Origin: Candidatus Caldarchaeum subterraneum
GTDB lineage: Archaea > Thermoproteota > Nitrososphaeria_A > Caldarchaeales > Caldarchaeaceae
Assembly: GCA_937934305.1 (NCBI GenBank)
Contig: CALHAG010000009.1
Location: 1-64,000, forward strand
DNA: 64,000 nucleotides
Direction of reading: 5' to 3'
Positions 32,785 to 41,586 of the stretch are shown piece after piece (position 1 is the stretch's first letter; each line of letters begins with the position of its first letter). The notes under the pieces were generated by a model. The model was not told where the DNA came from and ran no database searches. It was given only the letters and a program-made list of their open reading frames with translations. The translations under genes and the position numbers were made by a program.

Positions 32785-33816
32785 ATGGTTGTAGCTTTGC
32801 CACCTCCATTACAAGAGCTGATCAGGTTTCTGGCGAGCGAGAGCTTCGTAAAGGCGGCTGTTTTCCCGGGAGCAGCCTTCGTGGCGGTATTGGGCATACT
32901 GTCCGTCTGGTATGAGAGAAAGCTTCTAGCACGCATTATGCTCCGCCCCGGGCCTCTTCACGTGGGCAAGTACGGCGGATGGCTGCAGGTAATCGCTGAC
33001 GCCGTCAAGTTTCTCTCAAAAGAGTTCATCATCCCGACACGGGCCAAGAAAAAGCTGTTTGTCACCATGCCTCTCACAGCACTTTTCCTTTCAGCACTCC
33101 TCTTCGCCTTCCTCCCCTTCAGTGAGTACTGGGTGATTTATAGAAGCGAGATAGGTGTCCTACTCGTCTTTGTGCTGATAGCTCTCACACCCATTCCTTT
33201 GATCATAGCGGGATGGGCCTCCGGCAGCAAATACAGCTTCGTCGGCATGCTGAGGTTCGCTTTCCAAATATTTGCATACGAGGTCCCCCTTTTCATAGCG
33301 TTGGCAGGTGTTATTCTCGCGGCAAAATCCTTCGACATAGTCGAGATTGTGAACGCACAGTATGCTCTACCGTTTATCGTCACACAGTTCATAGGCTTTC
33401 TCGTCTTCTTCATAGCCGCGGTCAGTGAGGCGGAGCGGATACCTTTTGACCTTCCAACGGCGGAGCAGGAGCTTGTTGAGGGATGGATGGTTGAGTATGG
33501 TGGCGTGGGATTTCTCGGAATTCAGCTGGCCATGTACACGAAGCTTGACGCCCTCTTGTTCCTCACCGTCAACCTATACCTAGGCGGGTGGCATGGACCG
33601 GCTATACCCGGTGTGCCTGAGACAATTCTACATCCGTTCTGGGTCTTCGTAAAGTTCCTTATACTTTTGACAATCGTGTTCATGTTTAGAGGTGTCTACA
33701 CCCGCATAACCATAAGAAAAATCCTCGACCTGGGCTGGAGATACCTTATACCTCTCGGCTTCATCAACCTGTTTCTCGTCAGCCTCACAATCTATCTGCC
33801 GACTCTACTTGCCTAG
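32785..33816 (+). CDS. nuoH: NADH-quinone oxidoreductase-type complex subunit H
   Basis: A 343-residue membrane subunit with about eight helices that forms part of the quinone-binding chamber. Family marks are the ERKLLARIMLRPGP motif near the N-terminus, the PIPLIIAGWASGSKYSFVGMLR loop region and AAVSEAERIPFDLPTAEQELVEG, with its acidic residues. The gene is four bases after nuoA. The stop overlaps that of a small convergent gene by four bases. Confidence 0.96.
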   Translation: MVVALPPPLQELIRFLASESFVKAAVFPGAAFVAVLGILSVWYERKLLARIMLRPGPLHVGKYGGWLQVIADAVKFLSKEFIIPTRAKKKLFVTMPLTALFLSALLFAFLPFSEYWVIYRSEIGVLLVFVLIALTPIPLIIAGWASGSKYSFVGMLRFAFQIFAYEVPLFIALAGVILAAKSFDIVEIVNAQYALPFIVTQFIGFLVFFIAAVSEAERIPFDLPTAEQELVEGWMVEYGGVGFLGIQLAMYTKLDALLFLTVNLYLGGWHGPAIPGVPETILHPFWVFVKFLILLTIVFMFRGVYTRITIRKILDLGWRYLIPLGFINLFLVSLTIYLPTLLA

Positions 33817-34169
33817 CCTTTTCTCATCCTTTTCAATTTAAACTCCAAGCCTGTGGAGACGATGTTTGCTCTTACGATAGTGTAGACGACTTGGTCAAGC
33901 ATGCGTCCAAAAGCATTGTCATCCATATTGGCTCCTCCGGTTTCATAAATTTTTTGAAGCTGCTCCATGTTGTTGTCGAGGTCCAGATGCCCTGACAAGT
34001 GTTGGTAAATAGAGCTGCTTTTGATTTCCTGATGAATCTTCACGGATTCAGTAAAGTATGTAAAGTCCTCTGTGTCAAGGAATGTTCTCAATGTTTTTGC
34101 TAGGAGACGCAACTTTTTCAGTAACTCATGGGCCTCGGGTCTCTCTTTTGGAGTTAGCTCTGTCGCCAT
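33813..34169 (-). CDS. Small helical protein of unknown function, next to nuoI
   Basis: I do not recognise this 118-residue soluble protein. It is predicted to be mainly helical with a basic C-terminus (EFKLKRMRKG) and contains no cysteine, so it does not bind an iron-sulfur cluster by itself. It starts two bases after the nuoI stop and therefore shares that transcript. An assembly or accessory role for the respiratory complex is a guess from position. Confidence 0.6.
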   Translation of the reverse strand: MATELTPKERPEAHELLKKLRLLAKTLRTFLDTEDFTYFTESVKIHQEIKSSSIYQHLSGHLDLDNNMEQLQKIYETGGANMDDNAFGRMLDQVVYTIVRANIVSTGLEFKLKRMRKG

Positions 34170-34171
34170 GG

Positions 34172-35080
34172 CTATCCTCTCAAAGCTGTGACAAGTTTGT
34201 CGAACCAGCCGAGCTCGGCCGGCGGCCCTCTGACACCAGGTTTGGCGAGCTTTTTGGGGCTGTAGAAAAGGGAGCGTCTATCGGTGTCCGAGAGCTCGAT
34301 CTCGTTCGTCATCTCGAGGGCGTAGAAGGGACATGCATCTACACATAAGCCGCAGAAGACGCAGCGGCCATAGTCAACCGCTGGGAAGTATGACTTCTTG
34401 TTGTGAGCGAGTTTTTCATCAATTTTCGTTATTGCTAAAATAGCTTCATACATGCCGTTGCTAAGCTTGTGGTATTCGTCTTCTTTGTCCGCGCCCTGTA
34501 CTTCGATGACTTGGTCGCTCCATCCGTTTCCGCGGGCCCATGTGAGGAAGCTGTCGAAATATGATTCGAGAACAGCCTCGGACCTGTAAGAGTAAATGGG
34601 CTCTGCGTTCAGCTTCCACTCATAGCCCTCGCCAGCTTGTTGCAGCGCCCTCAAATCATTCCAGACGACGTCAACCACTGGATGCGAATTCGGGCCAACA
34701 CCGTTTTCATTTACACCCAGTCGGGTGACGAGGTTCTCGACAAAGTCTACAGCGGCTTTCTCACCCTTTCTATAGTCCTCTACAAACTTTTTGTCGAGCT
34801 TGAGGGATGCATTGAACCCATACACCATCATAATGGCTTCGGCCACGTTTTGGCAGGCTATGTCACATAGGCTGCAGCCTGTGCATTTGTCGAGATAGAG
34901 GATGTGCCTGCCTTTGAAGCCGGGGTAGGCTATGCTTGCTTTGGGGTCGTAGCGATAGTTTTCACCTGTAGTGTTTATGATTTTCTCGTAGGGATACTTT
35001 ATCGTGACTGTGGGCATAAATACGTGTTTCAATGCGACTATCATCGGCTTAATTATCCTGGCGATGGTCTCGAAAGCCAA
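34172..35080 (-). CDS. nuoI: NuoI-like ferredoxin subunit with a long insertion between its clusters
   Basis: A 302-residue protein with two 4Fe-4S motifs: CTGCSLCDIAC (cysteines 66, 69, 72, 76) and CVFCGLCVDACP (240, 243, 246, 250). It begins with the NuoI-type FETIARIIKPMIVALKHVF and FKGRHILYLDKC. In standard NuoI the two motifs are about 30-40 residues apart. Here about 163 residues separate them, with no further cysteines in the insert, which is helical and acidic. The start is TTG at 35080. It lies convergent to nuoAH and in line with the cox genes upstream, 43 bases after a small membrane gene. Confidence 0.88.
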   Translation of the reverse strand: MAFETIARIIKPMIVALKHVFMPTVTIKYPYEKIINTTGENYRYDPKASIAYPGFKGRHILYLDKCTGCSLCDIACQNVAEAIMMVYGFNASLKLDKKFVEDYRKGEKAAVDFVENLVTRLGVNENGVGPNSHPVVDVVWNDLRALQQAGEGYEWKLNAEPIYSYRSEAVLESYFDSFLTWARGNGWSDQVIEVQGADKEDEYHKLSNGMYEAILAITKIDEKLAHNKKSYFPAVDYGRCVFCGLCVDACPFYALEMTNEIELSDTDRRSLFYSPKKLAKPGVRGPPAELGWFDKLVTALRG

Positions 35081-35123
35081 CGTGGTTCACCTAGCGAAGA
35101 GCCATTCCAAGATAAATAGGTAA

Positions 35124-35348
35124 TCAGTTGACAATCACACGGTTCGTCCGCTTGGCTAGGAGATATTTCCGGTACAGCCTGTGGCCGAAAAGAGCGTTAA
35201 AAATTGTCAACAGCTGGAGAGTTACATGGGTGGCGATAAAAACCGGTAGGGGTTGTTTCAGAACCACTATCACTACTATAGCTGTTATGAATATGAAGAA
35301 GTGTACGAGAATGGCTGCTACGACGGATGTTGTCTGGTATTTCTTCAC
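35124..35348 (-). CDS. Small two-helix membrane protein of the oxidase operon (subunit IV-like)
   Basis: A 74-residue protein with two membrane helices (about residues 7-30 and 36-55) and a basic C-terminal tail. It follows cox1 by 22 bases on the same strand, starting with GTG. Small hydrophobic proteins of this size are common in the heme-copper oxidase operons, where they act as subunit IV or in assembly. No specific family motif is visible. Confidence 0.65.
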   Translation of the reverse strand: MKKYQTTSVVAAILVHFFIFITAIVVIVVLKQPLPVFIATHVTLQLLTIFNALFGHRLYRKYLLAKRTNRVIVN

Positions 35349-35370
35349 AGCCTCCTCGATTCTTGTCGAT

Positions 35371-36948
35371 TCATTTGGCTTCAGTCTTGACCACCGCCTG
35401 TTGACGAGTTTTATCCAACTGGTTGAGGTATTCTCCTGGGAAGTCTGGCATGTTGTTTTTGATGGCTTGCCAAGGGTCGGGGTCAGCCTTGGGCCCGAAC
35501 TTCCAGCTTAGCAGCATGTTTAACAAGAAGATTGCTGTGCCTATGCCTATCAGAAAAGCTCCAACCGAGGCAACTACATGCCAAGGCTGGTACTCGGGGA
35601 CATAGCCGTAGTATCGCCGCGGCATACCCATCAGGCCTAGGACCATCATAGACATGAAGACAAGATACTGACCAATGTTGGCGGTTATTGCATGGATTTT
35701 GCCGAGGGATTCGCTGTACATTCTCTTTGTCAAGTATGGGAAATAGTAGTATGTTGCGGCGAAAGCGGCTTGTGATATGGCTCCGAAGAGGATGAAGTGC
35801 ATGTGGCCTACAACCCAGTAGGTATCATGAAGGTGCCAGTCGACAGGTATCGCTGGATGGAAAACACCTGTTATACCTCCGACAATGAAGGTGCCTATGA
35901 ACGAGAGAGTGAATATTGTTGGAGTGTTGTAACGTATTTTTCCTCCCCATAATGTTGCCTCCCAGTTAACCACTTTAACTCCGGATGGGATGGCGACAAG
36001 CATCGTCATTATCATGAACGGGGCGAGGGTGAGTGGTGATAGCCCGGTGGTGAACATGTGGTGGGCCCATACACCGAAGCTTAGCACGGCTATGAGTACC
36101 GTTGATAGAGCTATCATACGGTAGCCAACTATGGGTTTCTTGACGAGACGGGGCAGTATTTCAGATATTATTCCCATTGCGGGGAGAACAAGTATGTAGA
36201 CCTCCGGGTGTCCGAAGAACCAGAAGAGATGCTGCCAGAGTATTGGGTCGCCTCCCTGTGCGGGGAGGTAGAAACCTGTGCCAAGGTTTCTGTCGAGCAG
36301 TAGCATGGTTAGGCCAAAAGCGAGTGGGGGGACGGCGAAAACTATGATGAACGCTGTTACAACCCATGACCAGACGAAGAGAGGAAGTTTCCACCATCCC
36401 ATGTCAGCTCGTCTAAGCCGCCAAGTAGTGACTATGAAGTTCAAGGCCCCGACCATTGATGAAGTGCCTGCAACGTGTAGGCTCAGTATCCAAAGGTCGA
36501 CTCCGAGGCTCGGCTCAATCACTGATAGGGTTGCATAACCAGTCCATCCTATGTTAGCCCAGCTCGAGATAAGCAGGACACCGGCGGCCAGAAACAGCCA
36601 GAAGCTCAGGGCGTTGAGCTTGGGATAATACATGTCCGGAGCACCTATCATCTTGGGGATTAGATAGTTTCCGAGACCCGCGAAAACAGGCATGGCCCAG
36701 AAGAAGATCATCAACGTACCATGTATTGTGAAGAGCGAGGAGTAGGTGTTCGAGTCTACCAGGTTGCCTTGAGGTGTGGCGAGCTCGAAACGCATCAGCA
36801 GCGCCAGCAGCCCTCCTATGACGAGGAAGATGTAGGAGGCGGCTATGTAGAGCATCCCTATGTGGGCGTGGTTGGTCGTCGATAAAATTTGGTAAACGCT
36901 CTTATACCATGGCTTGGGCTCTGCTTTTTCAACGGTCACCGTGGTCAT
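35371..36948 (-). CDS. Cytochrome c / heme-copper oxidase subunit I
   Basis: A 525-residue subunit with about twelve membrane helices that reduces oxygen and pumps protons. The HPEVYILVLPAMGIISE segment carries the copper-B histidine and the cross-linked tyrosine. Copper-B histidines are in AHHMFTTG, and the heme ligands are in YWVVGHMHFILFG. The Tyr in HPEVY and the usual sequence around it point to an A-type oxidase. It overlaps the subunit II gene by four bases. A proton-pumping aerobic or microaerobic chain is indicated together with the nuo genes. Confidence 0.96.
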   Translation of the reverse strand: MTTVTVEKAEPKPWYKSVYQILSTTNHAHIGMLYIAASYIFLVIGGLLALLMRFELATPQGNLVDSNTYSSLFTIHGTLMIFFWAMPVFAGLGNYLIPKMIGAPDMYYPKLNALSFWLFLAAGVLLISSWANIGWTGYATLSVIEPSLGVDLWILSLHVAGTSSMVGALNFIVTTWRLRRADMGWWKLPLFVWSWVVTAFIIVFAVPPLAFGLTMLLLDRNLGTGFYLPAQGGDPILWQHLFWFFGHPEVYILVLPAMGIISEILPRLVKKPIVGYRMIALSTVLIAVLSFGVWAHHMFTTGLSPLTLAPFMIMTMLVAIPSGVKVVNWEATLWGGKIRYNTPTIFTLSFIGTFIVGGITGVFHPAIPVDWHLHDTYWVVGHMHFILFGAISQAAFAATYYYFPYLTKRMYSESLGKIHAITANIGQYLVFMSMMVLGLMGMPRRYYGYVPEYQPWHVVASVGAFLIGIGTAIFLLNMLLSWKFGPKADPDPWQAIKNNMPDFPGEYLNQLDKTRQQAVVKTEAK

Positions 36949-37373
36949 GGCTCAACCACCATGTTCGCTATCATACTGTAGTGACCTTGTCCACAGAATT
37001 CGGCGCATTGTATTAAATATGTCCCTGGCTCCAACGGAGTTACATAGAGCACGTTTGTGCGGCCTGGGACGACATCTTTCTTCAGCCCGAAGTCTCGGAG
37101 GTAGAAGCTGTGGATTACGTCTTCAGAGTTTAGCTCTAGCTTCACGGTTTGGCCCGCTTTGACACGAAGCTCGCCGCTGACGGTTCCATCGGGGTAGACA
37201 AACTGCCAAGCAAACTGACGTGCGACAACCTTGACCGTCAAATCCGCCGGCTTATCGGCTTCAAGGTCGTTCAAAACATTCCACGACCAGAAACCGATTA
37301 CAGCGAACAATATCAATGCGCCGACGATTGTGGCGTTCTCCACAAGCTTAACCCTCTCCATGGCATTACTCAC
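36945..37373 (-). CDS. Heme-copper oxidase subunit II (CuA domain, single N-terminal helix)
   Basis: A 142-residue protein with one membrane helix (about residues 14-34) followed by a cupredoxin domain. The CuA ligands are His in EDVIHSFYL and the set CAEFCGQGHYSM (two cysteines, a histidine and a methionine). Most subunit II proteins have two N-terminal helices; here only one is in this gene, as in ba3-type enzymes, and a separate 77-residue membrane protein gene precedes it with an eight-base overlap. Together they could supply the usual hairpin. Confidence 0.94.
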   Translation of the reverse strand: MSNAMERVKLVENATIVGALILFAVIGFWSWNVLNDLEADKPADLTVKVVARQFAWQFVYPDGTVSGELRVKAGQTVKLELNSEDVIHSFYLRDFGLKKDVVPGRTNVLYVTPLEPGTYLIQCAEFCGQGHYSMIANMVVEP

Positions 37374-37599
37374 CTTTTTCTCTGAATTTATACATCATGA
37401 AGAAGAGTGCACCTATAAATATGGAGCCCACCGCGGAGCCAGCGATGTAGACAAATTGGTAGAGCCTGTTAATTTCTATGGTTTGAGGGGACACCGGTCT
37501 AAAGAGCTGCCCAAAATTTCCCAGGACAAGGAGAGTTGAGAAAATGGCGAAGATGATTAGAGCGAGTATTAGGTAGTCTGTTGTTCTTACCTCAGACAT
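37366..37599 (-). CDS. Small membrane protein ahead of subunit II (possible split part of CoxB)
   Basis: From the ATG at 37599 the product has 77 residues (MSEVRTTDYLILALIIFAIF...) with two helices (about residues 8-27 and 46-68) and a basic end MYKFREKGE. That second helix followed by KFREK resembles the end of a subunit II transmembrane helix. The start is supported by an overlap of eight bases with the heme A synthase gene; the frame continues upstream without support. An independent small oxidase subunit is the alternative. Confidence 0.6.
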   Translation of the reverse strand: MSEVRTTDYLILALIIFAIFSTLLVLGNFGQLFRPVSPQTIEINRLYQFVYIAGSAVGSIFIGALFFMMYKFREKGE

Positions 37600-38050
37600 G
37601 GGGAACCACCTCTTGGGCTGTATTTTTGTGTTTTTCCTGTGCGCGTATGACAAAGGAAGCTGTGGCTAATGAGGAGTGGAGGGCTAGAACGGTTGCCGCA
37701 ACCGCTTGATGCACGGCAATCACTATAGGCGGTATTGCTGTGTAGATTACCACTGCGCCTACCACGAAAACCTGCAGCAAAAGCGCTGCGAAAGCATATA
37801 CAGCCAAAGGACGGAGCATGGTTCTCCAGCCGAGGTAAAAGGTGTAAATTCCTGAGAGGAAAGTGGTGAAGGCGACGATTCGGTGTCCGAATTCGAGGAG
37901 AATAAATGGGTCGTTTTCGAGCGGGCAGAGCGGCCAGTCGGGACAAGCCATCCCCGCGCCAACTTTACTGACATAGCTGCCTAAGGACATCGTCAATATC
38001 GCCAGTAGCGATGTTCCAAGGGCGGAGTAGAAAACCCGCCTGAGATTCAT
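37592..38050 (-). CDS. ctaA: Heme A synthase, half-size archaeal form
   Basis: A 152-residue membrane protein with four helices that matches one half of the eight-helix CtaA/Cox15 enzyme, which converts heme O to heme A. The loop CPDWPLC, with two cysteines, follows helix 1, and the histidine motif EFGHRIVAF is on helix 2, with a second histidine in AVHQAVAATVLALH. Half-size enzymes are known in crenarchaea such as Aeropyrum and would work as dimers. The start at 38050 is 26-33 bases from a TATA box; it leads the oxidase operon. Confidence 0.92.
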   Translation of the reverse strand: MNLRRVFYSALGTSLLAILTMSLGSYVSKVGAGMACPDWPLCPLENDPFILLEFGHRIVAFTTFLSGIYTFYLGWRTMLRPLAVYAFAALLLQVFVVGAVVIYTAIPPIVIAVHQAVAATVLALHSSLATASFVIRAQEKHKNTAQEVVPHV

Positions 38051-38075
38051 TTGGTAAAAAAGTTCTTATGCGGTT

Positions 38076-38083
38076 ATTTATAT
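38076..38083 (-). promoter_or_regulatory. TATA box for the ctaA-oxidase-nuoI operon
   Basis: On the minus strand ATATAAAT stands 26-33 bases before the heme A synthase ATG, inside the 3' end of the upstream luciferase-like gene. From here the operon reads ctaA, small, II, I, small, nuoI, small. Confidence 0.6.
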
Positions 38084-38965
38084 GTAGCCTGGCATCACTT
38101 CTTTGGAAAACTTCTCCATGTCTTTAACGTAGTCTTCGGCAGGTTTGTCTCCGAAGTAAAGAGCAAAATGTGTAACCTTAAGGTTGACGTACTGTTCTAT
38201 GGTATCCATTATTTTGGTTGGTGAGCCTGTGAGGATTGCTCTGTTCTCGCCGGCTCTGACCTTTACGACTTGGGGGGTTTTTCCCGAGAAGTCCACTGTG
38301 AAACGTCCCGATATTTTGAAGCCATTGGTCTGATTTAGGTTGGAAACCCGCTCTCTGAGCGTCTCAAGCGTTATGCCTGTGAAGTGCCATGCCTGACCAT
38401 ATTTCACGGCTCTTCTTAAGGCGTGTTCGCTGTTTCCGCCAATCCAGATAGGTGGCCCATCTTTCTGTGCAGGAGCGGGTTCGAAGATGCCGGCATCCAC
38501 CTTGTAGTAGCGGCCGTTGAAGGAAACTTCTCCCCCTTGCCACAGCTGTTTAATGAGTCGAAGAGCTTCGTCAAACCTGCGCCCACGGTTTCTAAAATTC
38601 GCACCAAGGTTTTGGAACTCTTCTTCACACCATCCAGCTCCAAACCCTGCCACCACCCGGCCACCGCTGAGCACATCGATGGCTGCCAGAGCTTTTGCGA
38701 CTTGGACAGGCTCTCTCATCGGAAGAATCAATACAGAGGAGCCGACCCTCACCTCTTCCGTGACCGATGCAACGTGGGCCATGGTGGTGAGAGCCTCGAG
38801 GATGCTTCCGTAAGGATGTCTCTGCGTTGGAGGCAGTAGCAAATGGTCGGTTATCCAAACGGACTCGTATCCAAGCTCCTCAGCTTCGGACGCGACAACA
38901 TCTATGGCCTTGGGTGAAAGATGTTTTCCGAAGTTGGGGATGCAGACGCCGAACTCGATTCTCAT
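38078..38965 (-). CDS. Luciferase-like (LLM) flavin/F420-dependent oxidoreductase
   Basis: A 295-residue TIM-barrel oxidoreductase. The N-terminal GVCIPNFGKHLSP, the WITDHLL, VGSSVLILPMREPVQVAKALA and GRVVAGFGAGWCEEEF segments are typical of F420-dependent LLM enzymes. The substrate is unknown. It overlaps the thiDN gene by four bases (ATGA arrangement), so it is the last gene of the thiamine-related unit, and its 3' end holds the promoter of the oxidase operon. Confidence 0.88.
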   Translation of the reverse strand: MRIEFGVCIPNFGKHLSPKAIDVVASEAEELGYESVWITDHLLLPPTQRHPYGSILEALTTMAHVASVTEEVRVGSSVLILPMREPVQVAKALAAIDVLSGGRVVAGFGAGWCEEEFQNLGANFRNRGRRFDEALRLIKQLWQGGEVSFNGRYYKVDAGIFEPAPAQKDGPPIWIGGNSEHALRRAVKYGQAWHFTGITLETLRERVSNLNQTNGFKISGRFTVDFSGKTPQVVKVRAGENRAILTGSPTKIMDTIEQYVNLKVTHFALYFGDKPAEDYVKDMEKFSKEVMPGYI

Positions 38966-40317
38966 GTCTCAACACCTGCAAGCCTGCGGCTGAGACGTAT
39001 CAGCTTTCTCGCCACATCGTATGCATCGGTGCCGAACACAACCGCCATAGGCTCCTTCCCAACGTCTCCACGGTGGTAAACAACGTCAACCACTCCTCCT
39101 GCTTTTCTAATAGCCTCCTCTATCCCCCATGGGATGGTTCGCCCCTCTTCTTTCTTAACCTCCTCAGGCTCGGCGGCCCTGTCATATGATGAGACGCTTA
39201 AGCCTAGGGTCTCTAACGTGGAAAGTATTTCATCATCGAGCCGGATGTTGGCGGCGCTTCTTACGGATGGGTCATGTTTCATGGCTGTTAAAACAGCGTT
39301 GGCGACGTGTCGGGATGCGCCGAACCATGGCTCCGAGGCAAAGGTGAACCCGTCAGGTGTTTTCACTATGCGGCCGGGCACTCCTACAACATCTTCGGGA
39401 GAGGACGCGTACTCAGCTGCAACCACGATGTTTGACCCGCTCTCGGGAATCAACCGCTGGAAAGACTCTTCACGCTCAATCATTTTCAACGCCTCTCTCA
39501 GCTGACGGAGCGCCGTCAGTTTTTCGGAGTTTGCGTAGACAGCCCCTGTCGGGTGGACGGGGCCATAGCCGCGTCCGATGTCCAATCCTCTTTTTATGGC
39601 TTCGTTGACGAATCTCTGGGCCGCTTGGACTGCTTGGGGGATTTTCCAGCCCTTTGCGAGGTAGGCCGCGGTGGCTGACGCGAACACACATCCTGTTCCA
39701 TGGGTGTTGCGTGTGTGGATTTTCTCGGCGGAGAACCTGTATATATTGTCTGCGTATAGGAGGATGTCCGTGGTTGTTTCACCGGGCAGGTGTCCTCCCT
39801 TAACCACCACAGCTTGGGGCCCCATTTCAGCTATCCTTTGAGCGGCTTCAACCATTTCCTCGACAGAGCCTATCTCAATACCTGTCAACAGCTTGGCCTC
39901 GTTTATGTTGGGGGTTACAACGGTTGCAAGCGGAAGCATTTTTCTCACAAGGGCGTCCACGGCGTTGGGCTTTAGCAATGGCGCACCACTTTTAGCGACC
40001 GCCACAGGGTCAACAACCAATGGAGCCTTTATCTCAGATAACTCGTCTGCAACAGACTCGATAATCTCCTCACTGAACAACATGCCGGTTTTGACGGCGT
40101 CAACACCAATATCATTGGCGACGACGCGTATCTGCTCTCGGATTATTTCGGCGGGAACTTGGTGAATAGCCGTTACAGCTTCTGTGTTCTGGGCTGTGAT
40201 GCAGGTGATGGCTGACATGCCGTGAACTCCGAGTGCGGCAAATGTTTTGAGGTCTGCCTGAATACCGGCGCCGCCGCCTGAGTCTGAGCCTGCGACGGTC
40301 AGGACGCGTTTAACCAT
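38962..40317 (-). CDS. thiDN: Bifunctional HMP/HMP-P kinase and ThiN-type thiamine-phosphate synthase
   Basis: A 451-residue fusion in thiamine synthesis. Residues 1-265 are ThiD (VLTVAGSDSGGGAGIQADLK at the N-terminus, and NTHGTGCVFASA as the anion hole). Residues 290-451 are ThiN, which joins HMP-PP and thiazole phosphate in archaea (RLIPESGSNIVVAAEYA, the DVVYHRGDVGKEP end). The ATG at 40317 opens the ThiD fold exactly and lies four bases after the neighbouring stop. The frame extends to 40365 without support. Confidence 0.94.
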   Translation of the reverse strand: MVKRVLTVAGSDSGGGAGIQADLKTFAALGVHGMSAITCITAQNTEAVTAIHQVPAEIIREQIRVVANDIGVDAVKTGMLFSEEIIESVADELSEIKAPLVVDPVAVAKSGAPLLKPNAVDALVRKMLPLATVVTPNINEAKLLTGIEIGSVEEMVEAAQRIAEMGPQAVVVKGGHLPGETTTDILLYADNIYRFSAEKIHTRNTHGTGCVFASATAAYLAKGWKIPQAVQAAQRFVNEAIKRGLDIGRGYGPVHPTGAVYANSEKLTALRQLREALKMIEREESFQRLIPESGSNIVVAAEYASSPEDVVGVPGRIVKTPDGFTFASEPWFGASRHVANAVLTAMKHDPSVRSAANIRLDDEILSTLETLGLSVSSYDRAAEPEEVKKEEGRTIPWGIEEAIRKAGGVVDVVYHRGDVGKEPMAVVFGTDAYDVARKLIRLSRRLAGVET

Positions 40318-40321
40318 GGCC

Positions 40322-41575
40322 TTAACTACCTGCGGTGTTATAAAAGCTGAACCTTCTCTTAACAACCCCGGCAGCTCTTCTCTCTTCCGCCGTCATGTTA
40401 AAGACATCTCGTAGCATGTCGAGATAGTTTTTAGAAGGCTCTATCCCTCTCCGCGACATCATTCTTTTGGCTGTTTCGATGGCCTGCTCGATGTCAAGTT
40501 CAATTTTCTCGGTGGGTGTGTATATTGTGAAGGATGGGATGTCTGTGTGAGCTTCTCTGTAAACGTGGCTTGCTACTCCGATTTTTATGCCACCTGAAAC
40601 CATGGTGCCTATTCCTGTCTTGACGTGGTCCGCGAAGAATGAGCCGAGGAACTGCCTCCCTGTTTCGACTCTTCTGCCCTCAACGATTATCCTAAAGTTG
40701 CCGTATGTGTTTTTCATGTTGGAGACCGTTGTTCCAGCGGCTATGTTCACCCACTCGCCTACAACGCTGTGTCCCAAAAACCCGTAATGTCTCTTGTTAG
40801 AATATCCCATAAAAACAGATGACTCAGTCTCTCCTCCAACCCTGCACACGGGCCCGATGCAGCAGCTCGCGACATAGGAGTTGGGGAAAATGCGGGATGA
40901 TTTACCAACATAGCATGGGCCCACAATTTTCGTGAACGCCTCAACAAAAACACCCTCGTCAAGCACGATTGGGCCTTTCCTATCATCCAAGACAACGTTA
41001 TTCTCTACCTCTATCTCCCCGCGGGCAAACACACGGCCCCTTTGACCGTAACCTGTTTTTTCTCCAACAATCTCATCCACAATTAGCGTGGGTGCGAGTT
41101 CAACTAAGTCCCACAGGTTGTTGACTAAGTTGGCTTCAAGCTTCCTCTTCGATAAATGGTTCACCGGGATTTCGAACATTTTTCCAGGCGTTGTCAGGCT
41201 TTGCAGGAAATTTTCGGGAAGGTCTGGCTCAGCTAGCTTAACGGCCGCAACCTCTTCGCCAACATAGAAAACATGGCCGGCCTCGGCTTTTCTAAGCGTC
41301 TCAGCCACCAGCTTGTTTACCACGAGTCTGCCGTTGATGAGTAATGTTACACCCGTTGTCGGCGGCGTGTTAACCACGGCTTCTGGGTATTTTTCCTTCA
41401 AAACCCGTGTGAGGTGATGTCTTGTATAGAGATGGATTTTCTCAACGTCGGTGAAATGGTGTATTATTTTCTCGAGGATGGTGCTGGTTCCTATGAATAT
41501 GTCGTAGACGGGTCTTGTGGTTGTCAATGGCCAGAACCGGAGTAGGCCGGGGTCCTCGTAGACACAGATGTTCAT
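40322..41575 (-). CDS. Sugar-nucleotidyltransferase-like protein with left-handed beta-helix (GlmU-like)
   Basis: A protein of about 417 residues. The N-terminal half (MNICVYEDPGLLRFWPLTTT) resembles the GlmU-type nucleotidyltransferase group with little of the usual G-rich loop, as in the NTP_transf_4 family. The second half has hexapeptide repeats of a left-handed beta-helix (EVENNVVLDDRKGPIVLDEG, VGGETESSVFMGYSNKRHYG). ATG 41575 is chosen over TTG 41590, which is four bases inside the previous gene. Function is unclear; being between thiW and thiDN does not explain it. Confidence 0.75.
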   Translation of the reverse strand: MNICVYEDPGLLRFWPLTTTRPVYDIFIGTSTILEKIIHHFTDVEKIHLYTRHHLTRVLKEKYPEAVVNTPPTTGVTLLINGRLVVNKLVAETLRKAEAGHVFYVGEEVAAVKLAEPDLPENFLQSLTTPGKMFEIPVNHLSKRKLEANLVNNLWDLVELAPTLIVDEIVGEKTGYGQRGRVFARGEIEVENNVVLDDRKGPIVLDEGVFVEAFTKIVGPCYVGKSSRIFPNSYVASCCIGPVCRVGGETESSVFMGYSNKRHYGFLGHSVVGEWVNIAAGTTVSNMKNTYGNFRIIVEGRRVETGRQFLGSFFADHVKTGIGTMVSGGIKIGVASHVYREAHTDIPSFTIYTPTEKIELDIEQAIETAKRMMSRRGIEPSKNYLDMLRDVFNMTAEERRAAGVVKRRFSFYNTAGS

Positions 41576-41586
41576 GAACCCTTGTG

